Made by a program: the position numbers and the translations under genes. Under the pieces are notes generated by a model. It did no database searches. It was not told the DNA's origin and saw only the letters and a program-made list of their open reading frames with translations. A stretch of DNA of 64,000 nt from Mycolicibacterium mucogenicum DSM 44124 (lineage in GTDB: Bacteria > Actinomycetota > Actinomycetes > Mycobacteriales > Mycobacteriaceae), in NCBI RefSeq assembly GCF_005670685.2, contig NZ_CP062008.1:310001-374000 (forward strand). Reading direction: 5' to 3'. Below are positions 24,046-34,025 of the stretch, piece by piece; within the stretch, counting starts at the first letter, position 1, and every line of letters starts with the position of its first letter.

Positions 24046-24182
24046 TTCGGCGGACGTCAGCCCAGGTATATGACCGGGGTCACGCACTTCACCGGCGTTT
24101 GCCGACTGGTGTGAGAAGAGCGTGACGGTCGATTCACACGCGGCAACACAATTCGCAATATCGCCTCCCTACCTTTTGGGGC

Positions 24183-26699
24183 ATGGACGCGAAGAACCTT
24201 GTGGTCGTTGGCCACGGAATGGTCGGGCACCGCCTGGTCGAGGCGCTGCGCTCGCGGGATGCCGCGGGCCAATGGCGCATCACCGTGCTGTCCGAAGAAG
24301 CGGACGCCGCGTATGACCGGGTGGGGCTGACGGGTTACACCGAGCACTGGGACCGGTCGAAGCTGGCGTTGCCTGGCAACGGGTATGACGGCGACGGCCT
24401 CGTCGACCTCGTGCTGGCCGACAAGGTCGGCGGTATCGACCGCGCCACCAAGACGGTGGTGACCGAGTCGGGTCGCGGCATCGCCTACGACAAGCTGGTG
24501 TTGGCCACGGGCTCTTACGCTTTCGTGCCGCCGGTGCCCGGTCACCAGCTCGACGGCTGCTTCGTCTACCGCACCCTGGACGACCTCGACGGCATCCGCG
24601 CCGCCATGCAGCGCTCGGCCGAACACGGCAACAACACCGGTGTGGTCATCGGTGGTGGCCTGCTGGGTCTGGAAGCGGCGAATGCGTTGCGCCAGTTCGG
24701 CATGCAGGCCCACATCGTCGAGCGGGCGCCCCGTCCGATGAACCAGCAGCTCGACGACGCCGGTGGTGCGCTGCTGGCCCGCATGATCGGCAAGCTGGGC
24801 ATCTCGGTGCACCTGGACGTCGGCACAGACGCCATCGAGCCGCTCGACGAGGGCGTGCGCGTGCTGCTCAGCGACGGCACGCTGATCGACGCCGGCCTGG
24901 TCATCTTCGCCGCCGGTGTGCGTCCGCGCGACGAGCTGGCCCGTGACGCCGGTCTGGACATGGCCGAGCGTGGTGGCGTCCTGACGGACTTGTCCTGCGT
25001 GACAAGCGATCCTGACATCTACGCCGTCGGTGAGGTGGCCGCGGTCGAGGGCCGGTGCTACGGCCTGGTCGGTCCCGGTTACACCACCGCCGAGGTGGTC
25101 GCCGACCGCCTGCTCGGTGGCGCCGCCGAGTTCCCCGAGGCCGACATGTCGACCAAGCTGAAGCTGCTCGGCGTCGACGTCGCGAGTTTCGGTGACGCGC
25201 AGGGCGTTACGCCCGACTGCCTGGAGGTCGTCGTCAACGACCCGGTGAAGGAGACCTACGCCAAGCTGGTGCTGTCCGACGATGCCCAGACCCTGCTGGG
25301 TGGCATCCTGGTCGGCGACGCGTCGGCATACGGCGTGCTGCGCCCGATGGTCGGCGAGGCACTGCCCGGTGACCCACTGGCGCTCATCGCCCCGGCCGGA
25401 TCCGGTGACGGCGCAGGAGCTCTCGGTGTGGGCGCCCTGCCGGACGCCGCACAGATCTGCTCCTGCAACAACGTCACCAAGGGCGACCTGTGCGGTGCGA
25501 TCGAAGGAGGTTGCTCCGACGTCGCCGGCCTGAAGGCCTGCACCAAGGCCGGAACCTCCTGTGGCTCCTGCGTTCCGCTGCTCAAACAGCTGCTGGAAGC
25601 GCAGGGCGTCGAGCAGTCCAAGGCGCTGTGCGAGCATTTCCCGCAGTCGCGGGCCGAACTCTTCGAGATCATCTCGGCCACCGAGATCCGGAAGTTCTCC
25701 GGGCTGATCGAGAAGTTCGGCACCGGAAAGGGTTGCGACATCTGCAAACCCGCCATCGCCTCGATCCTGGCGTCGACCAGCAGTGGCCACATCCTCGACG
25801 GCGAGCAGGCCGCGCTGCAGGACTCCAACGACCACTTCCTGGCCAACATCCAGAAGAACGGCAGCTACTCGGTGGTGCCGCGCGTCCCGGGTGGTGACAT
25901 CACCCCGGAGCAGCTGATCCTGATCGGTGAGATTGCCAGGGACTTCGGGCTTTACACCAAGATCACCGGTGGCCAGCGGATCGACATGTTCGGTGCGCGC
26001 GTGGACCAGTTGCCGGAGATCTGGCGGCGTCTGGTCGACGGCGGCATGGAGTCCGGGCAGGCGTACGGCAAGTCGTTGCGCACCGTCAAGAGCTGCGTCG
26101 GCAGCGACTGGTGCCGCTACGGGCAACAGGATTCGGTACAGATGGCTATCGATCTGGAGCTGCGTTACCGCGGCCTGCGGTCGCCGCACAAGATCAAGAT
26201 GGGCGTCTCCGGCTGTGCCCGGGAATGCGCCGAGGCCCGCGGCAAGGACGTCGGCGTCATCGCCACCGAGACCGGCTGGAACCTGTACGTCGGCGGCAAC
26301 GGCGGCATGACGCCCGCCCACGCGCAGCTGCTGGCCGGTGACCTCGACGACGAGACCCTGGTTCGCTACATCGACCGGTTCCTGATGTTCTACATCCGCA
26401 CCGCGGACCGGCTGCAGCGCACGGCGCCGTGGGTCGACCAGATGGGCCTGGACCACGTCCGTGACGTCGTGTGCAACGACTCTCTCGGTCTGGCAAGCGA
26501 ATTCGAAGCCGCCATGGAACGGCACGTCGACGGCTACTCCTGCGAGTGGAAGGGCGTGCTGGACGACAAGGCCAAGCTGACCCAGTTCGTCTCGTTCGTC
26601 AACGCGCCTGACGTCGCCGACCCGACCATCGCGTTCACCGAGCGCAACGGCCGCAAGGTGCCGATCGGCATGCCCACCGTCCCGCCCGCCAAGAGCTGA
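24183..26699 (+). CDS. nirB: NADH-dependent assimilatory nitrite reductase, large subunit
   Basis: Cytoplasmic NirB of 838 residues reducing nitrite to ammonium with NADH, homolog of Rv0252. The N-terminal FAD/NAD(P)H domain begins LVVVGHGMVGHRLVE and has the second nucleotide loop VVIGGGLLGLEAA. A BFD-like [2Fe-2S] segment has C426, C428, C460 and C463. The siroheme-[4Fe-4S] site has C638, C644, C678 and C682 (C-x5-C and C-x3-C). ATG 24183 starts the family N-terminus. nirD follows after 13 bases, and the siroheme chelatase and NnaR genes lie just downstream on the other strand. Confidence 0.95.
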   Translation: MDAKNLVVVGHGMVGHRLVEALRSRDAAGQWRITVLSEEADAAYDRVGLTGYTEHWDRSKLALPGNGYDGDGLVDLVLADKVGGIDRATKTVVTESGRGIAYDKLVLATGSYAFVPPVPGHQLDGCFVYRTLDDLDGIRAAMQRSAEHGNNTGVVIGGGLLGLEAANALRQFGMQAHIVERAPRPMNQQLDDAGGALLARMIGKLGISVHLDVGTDAIEPLDEGVRVLLSDGTLIDAGLVIFAAGVRPRDELARDAGLDMAERGGVLTDLSCVTSDPDIYAVGEVAAVEGRCYGLVGPGYTTAEVVADRLLGGAAEFPEADMSTKLKLLGVDVASFGDAQGVTPDCLEVVVNDPVKETYAKLVLSDDAQTLLGGILVGDASAYGVLRPMVGEALPGDPLALIAPAGSGDGAGALGVGALPDAAQICSCNNVTKGDLCGAIEGGCSDVAGLKACTKAGTSCGSCVPLLKQLLEAQGVEQSKALCEHFPQSRAELFEIISATEIRKFSGLIEKFGTGKGCDICKPAIASILASTSSGHILDGEQAALQDSNDHFLANIQKNGSYSVVPRVPGGDITPEQLILIGEIARDFGLYTKITGGQRIDMFGARVDQLPEIWRRLVDGGMESGQAYGKSLRTVKSCVGSDWCRYGQQDSVQMAIDLELRYRGLRSPHKIKMGVSGCARECAEARGKDVGVIATETGWNLYVGGNGGMTPAHAQLLAGDLDDETLVRYIDRFLMFYIRTADRLQRTAPWVDQMGLDHVRDVVCNDSLGLASEFEAAMERHVDGYSCEWKGVLDDKAKLTQFVSFVNAPDVADPTIAFTERNGRKVPIGMPTVPPAKS

Positions 26700-26712
26700 T
26701 CAGGAGGCCACG

Positions 26713-27102
26713 ATGACTCTCAACGACCTGTCCGAAGTTGCTCAGTACCAAGACCGTTCGGAGTGGACCGCGGTCTGCTCGTACCACCGGCTGGTGCCCG
26801 GCCGCGGTGCCGGTGTGCTGCTGCCCGACGGCTCCCAGGCGGCGCTGTTCCGCCTGCATGATGGATCGCTCTACGCCGTCGGCAACATCGACCCGTTCTC
26901 CGGCGCGGCGGTGATGTCCCGGGGCCTCGTCGGTGACCGTGCCGGCCGGGCCTGCGTGCAGAGCCCCATCAAGAAGCAGGCCTTCGCCCTGGATGACGGT
27001 GTCTGCCTTGATGATCCCTCGGTGCGCCTGCCCGTCTACCCCATCCGGGTGTGGGCCGGGCTGGTCGAGATCGGCCCGCTGGGCGTCGACGCAGCGGCTT
27101 AG
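26713..27102 (+). CDS. nirD: Nitrite reductase small subunit
   Basis: Small subunit of the NADH nitrite reductase, 129 residues, with a Rieske-like beta fold. NirD proteins lack the Rieske Cys/His ligands, and none is present here: the CxH and CxxH positions are absent around LYAVGNIDPFSGAAVMSRG. Conserved features include WTAVCSYHRLVPGRGAGVLL and LPVYPIRVW. AGGAGG lies 6 bases before the ATG. It is co-transcribed with nirB. Confidence 0.92.
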   Translation: MTLNDLSEVAQYQDRSEWTAVCSYHRLVPGRGAGVLLPDGSQAALFRLHDGSLYAVGNIDPFSGAAVMSRGLVGDRAGRACVQSPIKKQAFALDDGVCLDDPSVRLPVYPIRVWAGLVEIGPLGVDAAA

Positions 27103-27135
27103 CCGGGCTCGTTCTCCCCTGACGGTCTTCGTCCG

Positions 27136-27169
27136 GAGCCGTCAACAGAGCCACGAAAGTTGACGGCTC
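27136..27169. terminator. Hairpin between convergent nirD and a membrane protein gene
   Basis: GAGCCGTCAAC and GTTGACGGCTC form a perfect 11-bp stem around a 12-base loop, midway between two converging genes. It probably ends transcription from both sides. There is no T-run. Confidence 0.6.
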
Positions 27170-27210
27170 GGAATCGCATGTGGTGCAGACAGCGCCGACA
27201 CGGCCGGCCG

Positions 27211-28023
27211 TCAGCGCGCGCAACTGTTGTCCTCGATGGTCTGCAACACCCAGTACGCCGTGAACTCGATGATCAGTGCGATCTCCGCGATCAGCACTGC
27301 GTGATTGAAGCCGTCGAGGCTCAGGTGCAGCACCACCACGGTCAGCAAGGTGGCGGCCATCAACAGTGAGATCGTCTGGTAGGCGCCGCGGTAACGACTT
27401 CCGCACGCCGGGGCGGTGCCGAACGCCGAGCTGAACACCGTCAGCACGATGGCGCCGAACATGACAGCCGCGGCAATGCCGTGGGCGTTGATCCGGAACC
27501 AGTCCGGTGCCACGATCAGCACCACGACGTCGGTCCCGAGCGCCGCGCGCTGTAGCCACCTCGCGGCGGAGCCGAGCATGGTTCCGGCCCGGTTGGGCCG
27601 GAACAACAACCACGACGCGGCACGTGAACCGGCAAGGATGACCGTGACCGTCCAGGCGTTGAACAGCACGGCCGAGCCGGTCTGTACTGCCACGGGATCA
27701 GCTGTGCCGCACTGCAGTACGGGTCGCGTGGTGGGGACGACGGCGATCACGAAGGCCAGTACCCCGGCCAGGTTGAGCAGGGTGTTCTCGGTGTCGCTGG
27801 CGCCCTGGTAAACGATGAGCATGGCGCCGATCGCGAACAGTGCGCCGATGAACACCGCGTGCGTGGTGGTGAAGTAGTAGGCGCTGATCGACGTCTGCCA
27901 GCACGTGGCGTGCGCGCGCTCGACAGCCAGTGCCGCACCCAGCAGGACGGCCATGACCACCATGCCGCCCCGCAGAAAGCGGTAGGTGTCCAGCGCTACG
28001 TCATTGCCCGTCCGCTTGGCCAT
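27211..28023 (-). CDS. Eight-segment membrane protein of unknown function
   Basis: Integral membrane protein of 270 residues with about eight hydrophobic segments, starting MAKRTGNDVALDTYRFLRGG. The second segment region contains TSISAYYFTTTHAVFIGALF. This resembles DUF998-like or other actinobacterial predicted membrane proteins, but I cannot place it firmly. There are no transport or enzyme motifs. It lies between nirD (convergent) and the siroheme chelatase gene upstream on the same strand, 65 bases away. A link to nitrogen metabolism is only positional. The start is ATG 28023; upstream sequence in the same frame has no family character. Confidence 0.65.
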   Translation of the reverse strand: MAKRTGNDVALDTYRFLRGGMVVMAVLLGAALAVERAHATCWQTSISAYYFTTTHAVFIGALFAIGAMLIVYQGASDTENTLLNLAGVLAFVIAVVPTTRPVLQCGTADPVAVQTGSAVLFNAWTVTVILAGSRAASWLLFRPNRAGTMLGSAARWLQRAALGTDVVVLIVAPDWFRINAHGIAAAVMFGAIVLTVFSSAFGTAPACGSRYRGAYQTISLLMAATLLTVVVLHLSLDGFNHAVLIAEIALIIEFTAYWVLQTIEDNSCAR

Positions 28024-28088
28024 GCCTCCAGTATGGGCCGCGATGTCCCCCACAAATGGGCGGTACCCCTTGAGTTTCGGCCGAAAAC

Positions 28089-28772
28089 CTACGCGGCCAG
28101 TGACAACCGGGCCGTCCGGAAACGGTGTGCCACCAGCTTGGCCACGCCCGGGTGCAGGCCCAGCGGGTCGGTCACGACGTCGGCGCCGCAGGTGTACAGG
28201 CGGTCCTGAAAGAGTCCGTCGGCCAAGAGGTATGACGCCACGGCGATGCGCTCGGCGCCACGCTTCCGCAGCCGGGCCACCACGTCGCCGACCCAGTGCG
28301 TGCCATTGATCGCGAACGCGAGCTCGACGCGGCTGCCCAGCGTCGCCGACAGCATGGCGCACGTCCGGCGCAGGTCGCCGGCAGCGCGCGGGTCTGAGGT
28401 GCCGGCAGCGGCCAGTACCACGGAATCCGATGGCCGCCAGCCTGATTCGATGAGCCGGTCGGCGAGCACCCGGACCATCGCGGTCGAGGGCCCGAGCGCC
28501 GGCGCCACTGTGACGTCCCGGTGGCCGCTTTCGGCGATACCTGCGGGAATGTCGTTGTGGACGTGGTAGCCCGACGACAGGAAGGCCGGAACGACGACGG
28601 CCGGGCCGGGCGGCAGCGCCGACAGCACCTCGGCCGGTGTGGGCCCGAGGACGTCGACGAACGCGGTGTGCACGCGGCGGTCCAACAGTCCGCTGACCTG
28701 CTCGGCCAGCTTGCCGATCATCGCGACACCCGAGCCCTTGCGGGTGCCGTGGGCAACGAGGACGGGGTTCAT
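28089..28772 (-). CDS. Sirohydrochlorin ferrochelatase (CbiX/SirB family)
   Basis: Chelatase of 227 residues inserting Fe2+ into sirohydrochlorin to make siroheme, the NirB cofactor; homolog of Rv0259c. It has two CbiX-like halves: LVAHGTR near the start and GYHVHNDIP at about 68-76 carry likely metal-binding histidines, and INGTHWVGD opens the matching part of the second half. The ATG overlaps the nnaR stop in a 4-base overlap, so it is coupled to the regulator gene upstream. Location beside nirBD supports siroheme rather than cobalamin. Confidence 0.85.
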   Translation of the reverse strand: MNPVLVAHGTRKGSGVAMIGKLAEQVSGLLDRRVHTAFVDVLGPTPAEVLSALPPGPAVVVPAFLSSGYHVHNDIPAGIAESGHRDVTVAPALGPSTAMVRVLADRLIESGWRPSDSVVLAAAGTSDPRAAGDLRRTCAMLSATLGSRVELAFAINGTHWVGDVVARLRKRGAERIAVASYLLADGLFQDRLYTCGADVVTDPLGLHPGVAKLVAHRFRTARLSLAA

Positions 28773-29917
28773 CGCGCACCTGCCGAGTAGTCGTCGACCG
28801 CCAGCCGGTAGCCGCGCTTCACCACGGTCGCGACGATCTCCTTGTCGCCCAACGTGGTTCGCAGGCGCAGCACCGCGGTCTCGACGGCATGGGTGTCCGA
28901 CCCGCTGCCCGGCAACGCGGCCAGCAGTTCCTGCCGTGACACCACCGCACCCGGCCGCAGCGCCAGCGCCCGCACGATGGACATCCCGGCCGGCGAAAGG
29001 TCCTTGACGACACCGTCGACCACGACGCAGGTGCCGCGGATCTCGAGATCGTGTCCGGCTGCCCGCAGCTTCCGGGTCTGCAGCACGGGCAGCTCATCGG
29101 CGATGTGGCGCGCCAGCGCTCCCAGGCGCATGCGCTCGGGAGCGGATGTCGGCACCCCGAGCCGGGCCAGCGGCCGCGCTGTCACCGGCCCGACGCACAT
29201 GGCGTGCACCGGGCCCCGAAACGCGTCCAGCACTTGCTCATTGACGCCGAGTTCGGTCGCGCGCATCAGCGTCGCCGCGACTGCGGGCGCCGAGGTGAAG
29301 CTGACGGCGTCGAGCCGGCGCTCGGCGATATCGCCGACCAGCGAGTCGAACGCACCGCCGGACGGCACCGGCTGCCACCGGTACACCCTGATGGGGACGA
29401 CGTCGGCGCCGGCGCGGCGCAGCTCGTCGAGAAACTCGGGGAACGGGTCCCATTCATCGGTGGCGCCGTGCAGCTGAACGGCGATCCGCATGCCGGAGAT
29501 GCCACCCTGCAGCAGGTAGCCCAGCACCTCGCGGGACGACTCGGAATCGGGCGACCATTCCTCGGGCAGGCCGGCCGCCCGCAGCGCGCCGGTGGCTTTG
29601 GGTCCGCGTGAGACGATCCGGGCGCGGCTGAGGGCATCGGTCAGTTCACTTGACAGGCCCCAGTCGTCGGCGGCGGACATCCAGCCGCGGAATCCGATGC
29701 CGGTCGTGGCGATCAGGACGTCGGGCGGCACTTCGAGTAGCGCCTGGGTATTCGTGCGGAGCTCGTCGTCGTCGGGCAGCGGGACCATCGAGATGGCGGG
29801 GGCAGCGATCACCGTCGCGCCGCGGCGGCGCAGCAGGGTGCACAGCTCATCGGCACGTCGTGCGGAAGTCACCGCCACCCGAAATCCGGTGAGCGGGGCC
29901 CGTTCGGGATCACTCAT
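28769..29917 (-). CDS. nnaR: NnaR-type regulator: HemD-like domain plus winged helix
   Basis: Protein of 382 residues, homolog of Rv0260c and of the nitrate/nitrite assimilation regulator NnaR known from Streptomyces and M. smegmatis. Residues 1 to about 265 form a uroporphyrinogen-III-synthase-like domain (FRVAVTSARRADELC; VSFTSAPAVAATL). Residues about 285-375 form an OmpR-type winged helix (LSPAGMSIVRALALRPGAVVSR; HAVETAVLRLRTTLG; VKRGYRLAV). It probably acts with GlnR on nirBD, and the HemD-like part may sense a tetrapyrrole or nitrogen signal. It is coupled to the siroheme chelatase gene. True HemD catalysis is less likely given the DNA-binding domain. Confidence 0.85.
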   Translation of the reverse strand: MSDPERAPLTGFRVAVTSARRADELCTLLRRRGATVIAAPAISMVPLPDDDELRTNTQALLEVPPDVLIATTGIGFRGWMSAADDWGLSSELTDALSRARIVSRGPKATGALRAAGLPEEWSPDSESSREVLGYLLQGGISGMRIAVQLHGATDEWDPFPEFLDELRRAGADVVPIRVYRWQPVPSGGAFDSLVGDIAERRLDAVSFTSAPAVAATLMRATELGVNEQVLDAFRGPVHAMCVGPVTARPLARLGVPTSAPERMRLGALARHIADELPVLQTRKLRAAGHDLEIRGTCVVVDGVVKDLSPAGMSIVRALALRPGAVVSRQELLAALPGSGSDTHAVETAVLRLRTTLGDKEIVATVVKRGYRLAVDDYSAGAR

Positions 29918-30054
29918 GCGTTCAGTGAAGGGACAGCGTGTTTCCGGCTGGTTACCCAGCCATTGCTCAGCGGTGTCGCCGCTCCGGAAAGGGTGACGTT
30001 TGTGTCACATGCAGGGCTGAACTGGGGTTTTGCGCGGAAAAACCTCACAAGCCT

Positions 30055-30630
<576 letters not shown>

Positions 30631-30670
30631 CTACCAGGATTGCGCAGCCCGCGCTGGTGCCTGCGCGGGT

Positions 30671-31564
30671 TCAGGCACCGAACGGTTGACGCGGCTTGGA
30701 CCAGTGCATCCGCACGTGCTGTCCGGGCCGGATCTGCCCCACCTTGTCGATGTCGTGGTCGGCGACGACACCGATCACCGGGTACCCGCCGGTGACCGGA
30801 TGGTCGGGGCCGAGAATCACCGGTAAACCGTTGGGCGGCACCTGGATTGCCCCCCGCGTGGCGCCCTCGCTGGGCAGCTGGCGGTCCGGCCAGCGGTGCT
30901 GCAGTGGCCGCCCGTTGAGGCGCATGCCGACGCGGTCGCTGCGATCGGTCACGACCCACTCGGTGTGCACCAGAGCGTCGGGGTCGACGAACCAGTCATC
31001 CCGCGGACCGGGGACCACCAGCAGTTCCAGCAGGTCCTCGGCGATGGCCGCCACGGGCGCCTGATCCAGCTCGGGGAACTCCGCGGGGTGCGCACCGATG
31101 GTCAGCAGGTCTCCGGCCTGCAGCGGCCGCGGGCCGATCGCCGACATGACGTCGTAGCTGCGGGAGCCGAGCACGGGGTCGACGACGAAGCCGCCGCGGA
31201 CCGCGACGTAACTACGCAGACCGGTGCGGGGTGCACCCAGGGAGATCACCTCACCGTCGTGTGCGTAGTGGATGCTGTTGGTGCCGAACGGGATTCCGTT
31301 CGCGGAGGGGTCGGCGTCGGCGCCGGTGACGGCCACCGCCACGCCCTCTTTGCCGCCGCCGTGAACCCGGGCGGAGAAGCCGCCGAACGTCACCTCGATG
31401 GTGGCGCGGTCGTTCGGGTTGGCCACCAGCCGGTTGGCCAGCGTATGCGAGCGGCGATCGGCCGCGCCCGAGCGGCTGACACCCATGTGGGCCAGGCCGG
31501 GCCGGCCCAGATCCTCGACGAGCGCGAGCGGGCCGGTCTTCAGGATTTCGAGTGTTGCGGTCAT
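30671..31564 (-). CDS. pxpC: 5-oxoprolinase subunit C (PxpC)
   Basis: Subunit of the ATP-dependent 5-oxoprolinase PxpABC, which opens 5-oxoproline to glutamate; homolog of Rv0263c. The 297 residues carry the family start [32 protein letters not shown] (given here as one signature at about 5-36) and the late motif [20 protein letters not shown]. Older annotation calls this allophanate hydrolase subunit 2. It follows pxpB by 10 bases on the minus strand. No pxpA is adjacent. Confidence 0.88.
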   Translation of the reverse strand: MTATLEILKTGPLALVEDLGRPGLAHMGVSRSGAADRRSHTLANRLVANPNDRATIEVTFGGFSARVHGGGKEGVAVAVTGADADPSANGIPFGTNSIHYAHDGEVISLGAPRTGLRSYVAVRGGFVVDPVLGSRSYDVMSAIGPRPLQAGDLLTIGAHPAEFPELDQAPVAAIAEDLLELLVVPGPRDDWFVDPDALVHTEWVVTDRSDRVGMRLNGRPLQHRWPDRQLPSEGATRGAIQVPPNGLPVILGPDHPVTGGYPVIGVVADHDIDKVGQIRPGQHVRMHWSKPRQPFGA

Positions 31565-31574
31565 GGTCGCGCTC

Positions 31575-32240
31575 CTAACCGATCGCCCGGAATTGCACGT
31601 GCATGCCCGGAACCAGCAACGCCGGCTGTTCCCGTTCGAGGTCCCACAGTGTGGCGTCGGTCCGGCCGATCAACTGCCAGCCGCCCGGGGTCTCGCGGGG
31701 GTAGACGCCGCCGAACTCCCCGGCGAGGGCCACCGAGCCCGCCGGCACGCGCGTGCGCGGCTCGCTGCGGCGCGGGACCTGGAGTCGCTCGTCGCCACCG
31801 ACCAGATAGGCGAAGCCCGGCGTGAAGCCGCCGAACGCGACGCGCCACAGCGACCCGGTGTGTGCGGCGACCACCTCGTCCGGGGTCAGCCCGGTCAGCT
31901 TGGCGACCTCGTCGAGATCCATGCCGTCGTACACGACGTCGATGATCAAGTCGGGCTGCTGCGGGGCGCTGGCCTCGGCGTTGTCGATCTCCCCGAGGCG
32001 GAGCTTGGACAGCCGCTGCTCGGTGGGGATGCGATATCGCGGTGCGGCGAGCTTGACCAGGATGGTCCGCGATGCCGGGACGATGTCCAGGACACCGGGC
32101 AGGTTCGCCGCTTTCAGCGTGTCGGTCCACGCCAGGACCTCGGCGGTGCTGTTCAATTCCAGGAGCAGCGCCTGGTCGCCATAGTCGCGGACGGTGCCGA
32201 GCATCGTCGTGTCAACTTTGTCCACTGTGACGGTCATCAC
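31575..32240 (-). CDS. pxpB: 5-oxoprolinase subunit B (PxpB)
   Basis: Partner of PxpC, 221 residues, homolog of Rv0264c and formerly called allophanate hydrolase subunit 1 or KipI-like. Typical segments are [10 protein letters not shown] near residue 20, [17 protein letters not shown], and [19 protein letters not shown] followed by [19 protein letters not shown]. The cyclophilin-like fold lies in the C-terminal half. The start is one of two neighbouring ATGs (32240 or 32237). It forms an operon with pxpC and lacks a local pxpA. Confidence 0.88.
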   Translation of the reverse strand: MMTVTVDKVDTTMLGTVRDYGDQALLLELNSTAEVLAWTDTLKAANLPGVLDIVPASRTILVKLAAPRYRIPTEQRLSKLRLGEIDNAEASAPQQPDLIIDVVYDGMDLDEVAKLTGLTPDEVVAAHTGSLWRVAFGGFTPGFAYLVGGDERLQVPRRSEPRTRVPAGSVALAGEFGGVYPRETPGGWQLIGRTDATLWDLEREQPALLVPGMHVQFRAIG

Positions 32241-32311
32241 CCCAACCTACCCGCGGGTAGCCCGTAATTAACGCGTCCTTACGCACTCGCCAGAAGAGCC
32301 TTAATGAGCGC

Positions 32312-33007
32312 TCAGACAGCAAATTCGTACGTCGGTTCGCGGCGCTTGATGTAGCTGATCACCCGGTACGTCACCGGCAGGAAAACGATCTCGACGGCGG
32401 TCTTGTACAGCCAGCCCTGGCCGGTGTAGACGGCGAAGTCGTGGAAGGTGCTGATGCCGATGGCATTGGCGGCGATGGCGCAGAACACCAGCGTGTCACC
32501 GAGTTGCCCGGCGAACGTCGAGCCGACCAGGCGCGCCCACAGGTGCTTCTCCTTGGTGCGTTCCTTGATGGCCACCACGACCCACGCATTGATCGTCTGC
32601 CCGACGATGAAGCCGGCGAGCCCGGCGATGATCAGCTGCGTGTAGGAGTGCACGACGTTCTCGAAGTGCGCCTGGTTCGGGTAGAAGTCGGCGGCCGGCA
32701 GGTAGATCGTCGCCCAGAAGGTCAGGGCGGCAAGGATATTCATGGCGAAGCCGAGATAGATGGCCCGCCGCGCGGCCTTGAAGCCGTACACCTCCGACAA
32801 CACGTCGCCGATGATGTAGGTGAGCGGGAAGACGATGAAGCCGCCGTCGGTGATGATCGGGCCGAAGGCCACGCCCTTGGTGGCGGTGACGTTGGAAATG
32901 ATCACCAGGGCCGTGAACACCGCGATCAGGATCGGATAGTAGGCCGATCCGACTTGCGCGAAGCGGGCGTGCTGTTCGGGGCGCTCGGCGACGGTCACGT
33001 CGAACAT
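32312..33007 (-). CDS. Queuosine-precursor transporter-like protein (YhhQ family)
   Basis: Integral membrane protein of 231 residues in the YhhQ/VUT family, whose E. coli member takes up the 7-deazaguanine precursors preQ0 and preQ1. About six hydrophobic segments are seen. Signature stretches are ALVIISNVTATKGVAFGP, FPLTYIIGDVLSEVYGFKAAR and VGSTFAGQLGDTLVFCAIA. No queuosine biosynthesis or tgt gene lies in the window, so it would serve salvage or transport another compound. It is 28 bases downstream of the FecB-like gene and could share its transcript. Confidence 0.8.
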   Translation of the reverse strand: MFDVTVAERPEQHARFAQVGSAYYPILIAVFTALVIISNVTATKGVAFGPIITDGGFIVFPLTYIIGDVLSEVYGFKAARRAIYLGFAMNILAALTFWATIYLPAADFYPNQAHFENVVHSYTQLIIAGLAGFIVGQTINAWVVVAIKERTKEKHLWARLVGSTFAGQLGDTLVFCAIAANAIGISTFHDFAVYTGQGWLYKTAVEIVFLPVTYRVISYIKRREPTYEFAV

Positions 33008-33035
33008 CTTGGCAGGCAGGGCGGCGAGTGCAACC

Positions 33036-34025
33036 TCAGGCCAGCGCCGCGGTCAGCAGGGGTGGCAGCTGGTCGGCCACGGCGGGGTAGGACAGCACGG
33101 AGGCGAACGTGATGGCCGCGGACAGATCCTTGTTGGGGAAGACGATCCGGTTGGACTTGGCCTGGCTCAGTTGCGCGACGGTCGGGTCGGCCAGCACCGC
33201 GGGCCGCTGATCGTCGGCGTCGAGCGTCCAGATCAGCACGTCGGCGTCGCGGAAGGCCGTGGCGATCTGGTCGCGGGGCACGAAACCGTGTTGTCCCTTG
33301 GTGAACGAGTCCAGCCCGGCCGGGAGGGCGATGCCCATCTCGGTGAGGAAGTCGGTGCGCCAGCCCGCCGGTGTGATCTCGACGCCCGCGGCAGTCGGAA
33401 GACCGTTGACGATCAACATCTTTCGGCCCCCGAGCCGCGGGTTGGCCTGGCCGGCGCCGGCGAACTTGGCGTCGACACCGTCGATGAGTCGCTTCATGTC
33501 GTCGGCCTTGAAGACGGCCTGCCCGATGACGGTCGCCTGTTCCTTCCAGGGCTCGAAGAAGGCGTCCTGGCCGGACTGGGCGATCGTCGGGGCAATCGCC
33601 GACAGCTTCTTGTAGGTGTCGGCGTCCAATCCGGCGTTGGTGGCGATGATGAGGTCGGGCTTCAGCGCGGAAATCTTGTCCACCTGGATGCCGTCATTGA
33701 GGTTCAGGACGGCCGGCTGGGCCGGGCCGAGCGCGGGTAGGGCCCATGGCCACACGGCGAACGGCTGGTTTCCGAACCACTCGGTCACGGCGATCGGTAC
33801 GACGCCGACGGCCAGCAGTTCGTCCTGCCCGGTGAGGCCGGCGCACACCACACTCTTCGGTGGTCCCGGAATGCGCGTGGATCCGAATGCGTGATTGATC
33901 GTGACCGACCCGTCGCCGGCGACGGTGCCCGAGGCCGGCGGCTTGGAGCATGCGGCGACCACCGCGGCACCGGCTGCACCGGCGGCCAGTGCCAGGAAAC
34001 TACGGCGCGAGCGGATCGGGTGCAC
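33036..34025 (-). CDS. FecB-like substrate-binding lipoprotein (Rv0265c type)
   Basis: Periplasmic-binding lipoprotein of 329 residues for a metal-siderophore or heme-type ligand. The N-terminus carries a twin-arginine stretch (SRRSFLALAAG) and a lipobox ending VVAAC, so it is exported and acylated at Cys. The body has the class III binding-protein pattern: PKSVVCAGLTGQDELLAVG, ALKPDLIIATNAGL and RDADVLIWTL. GTG at 34025 places the signal peptide at the start; longer versions add unrelated sequence. It is upstream of the YhhQ-like gene. A palindrome at 34197-34211 lies in its upstream region. No permease or ATPase gene is adjacent. Confidence 0.82.
   Translation of the reverse strand: MHPIRSRRSFLALAAGAAGAAVVAACSKPPASGTVAGDGSVTINHAFGSTRIPGPPKSVVCAGLTGQDELLAVGVVPIAVTEWFGNQPFAVWPWALPALGPAQPAVLNLNDGIQVDKISALKPDLIIATNAGLDADTYKKLSAIAPTIAQSGQDAFFEPWKEQATVIGQAVFKADDMKRLIDGVDAKFAGAGQANPRLGGRKMLIVNGLPTAAGVEITPAGWRTDFLTEMGIALPAGLDSFTKGQHGFVPRDQIATAFRDADVLIWTLDADDQRPAVLADPTVAQLSQAKSNRIVFPNKDLSAAITFASVLSYPAVADQLPPLLTAALA

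Noticed and set aside
24046..24182. GlnR binding site upstream of nirB
   Set aside because: Expected from known nitrogen control, but I could not find a convincing GlnR consensus by eye, so none is annotated.
24057..26525. A long open frame antisense to nirB
   Set aside because: Same high-GC mirror-frame artefact. nirB has all cofactor motifs.
27211..28779. One continuous long minus frame covering the membrane protein and part of the chelatase gene
   Set aside because: The upstream portion is an off-frame reading of the chelatase. Hydrophobic, family-like sequence starts at ATG 28023.
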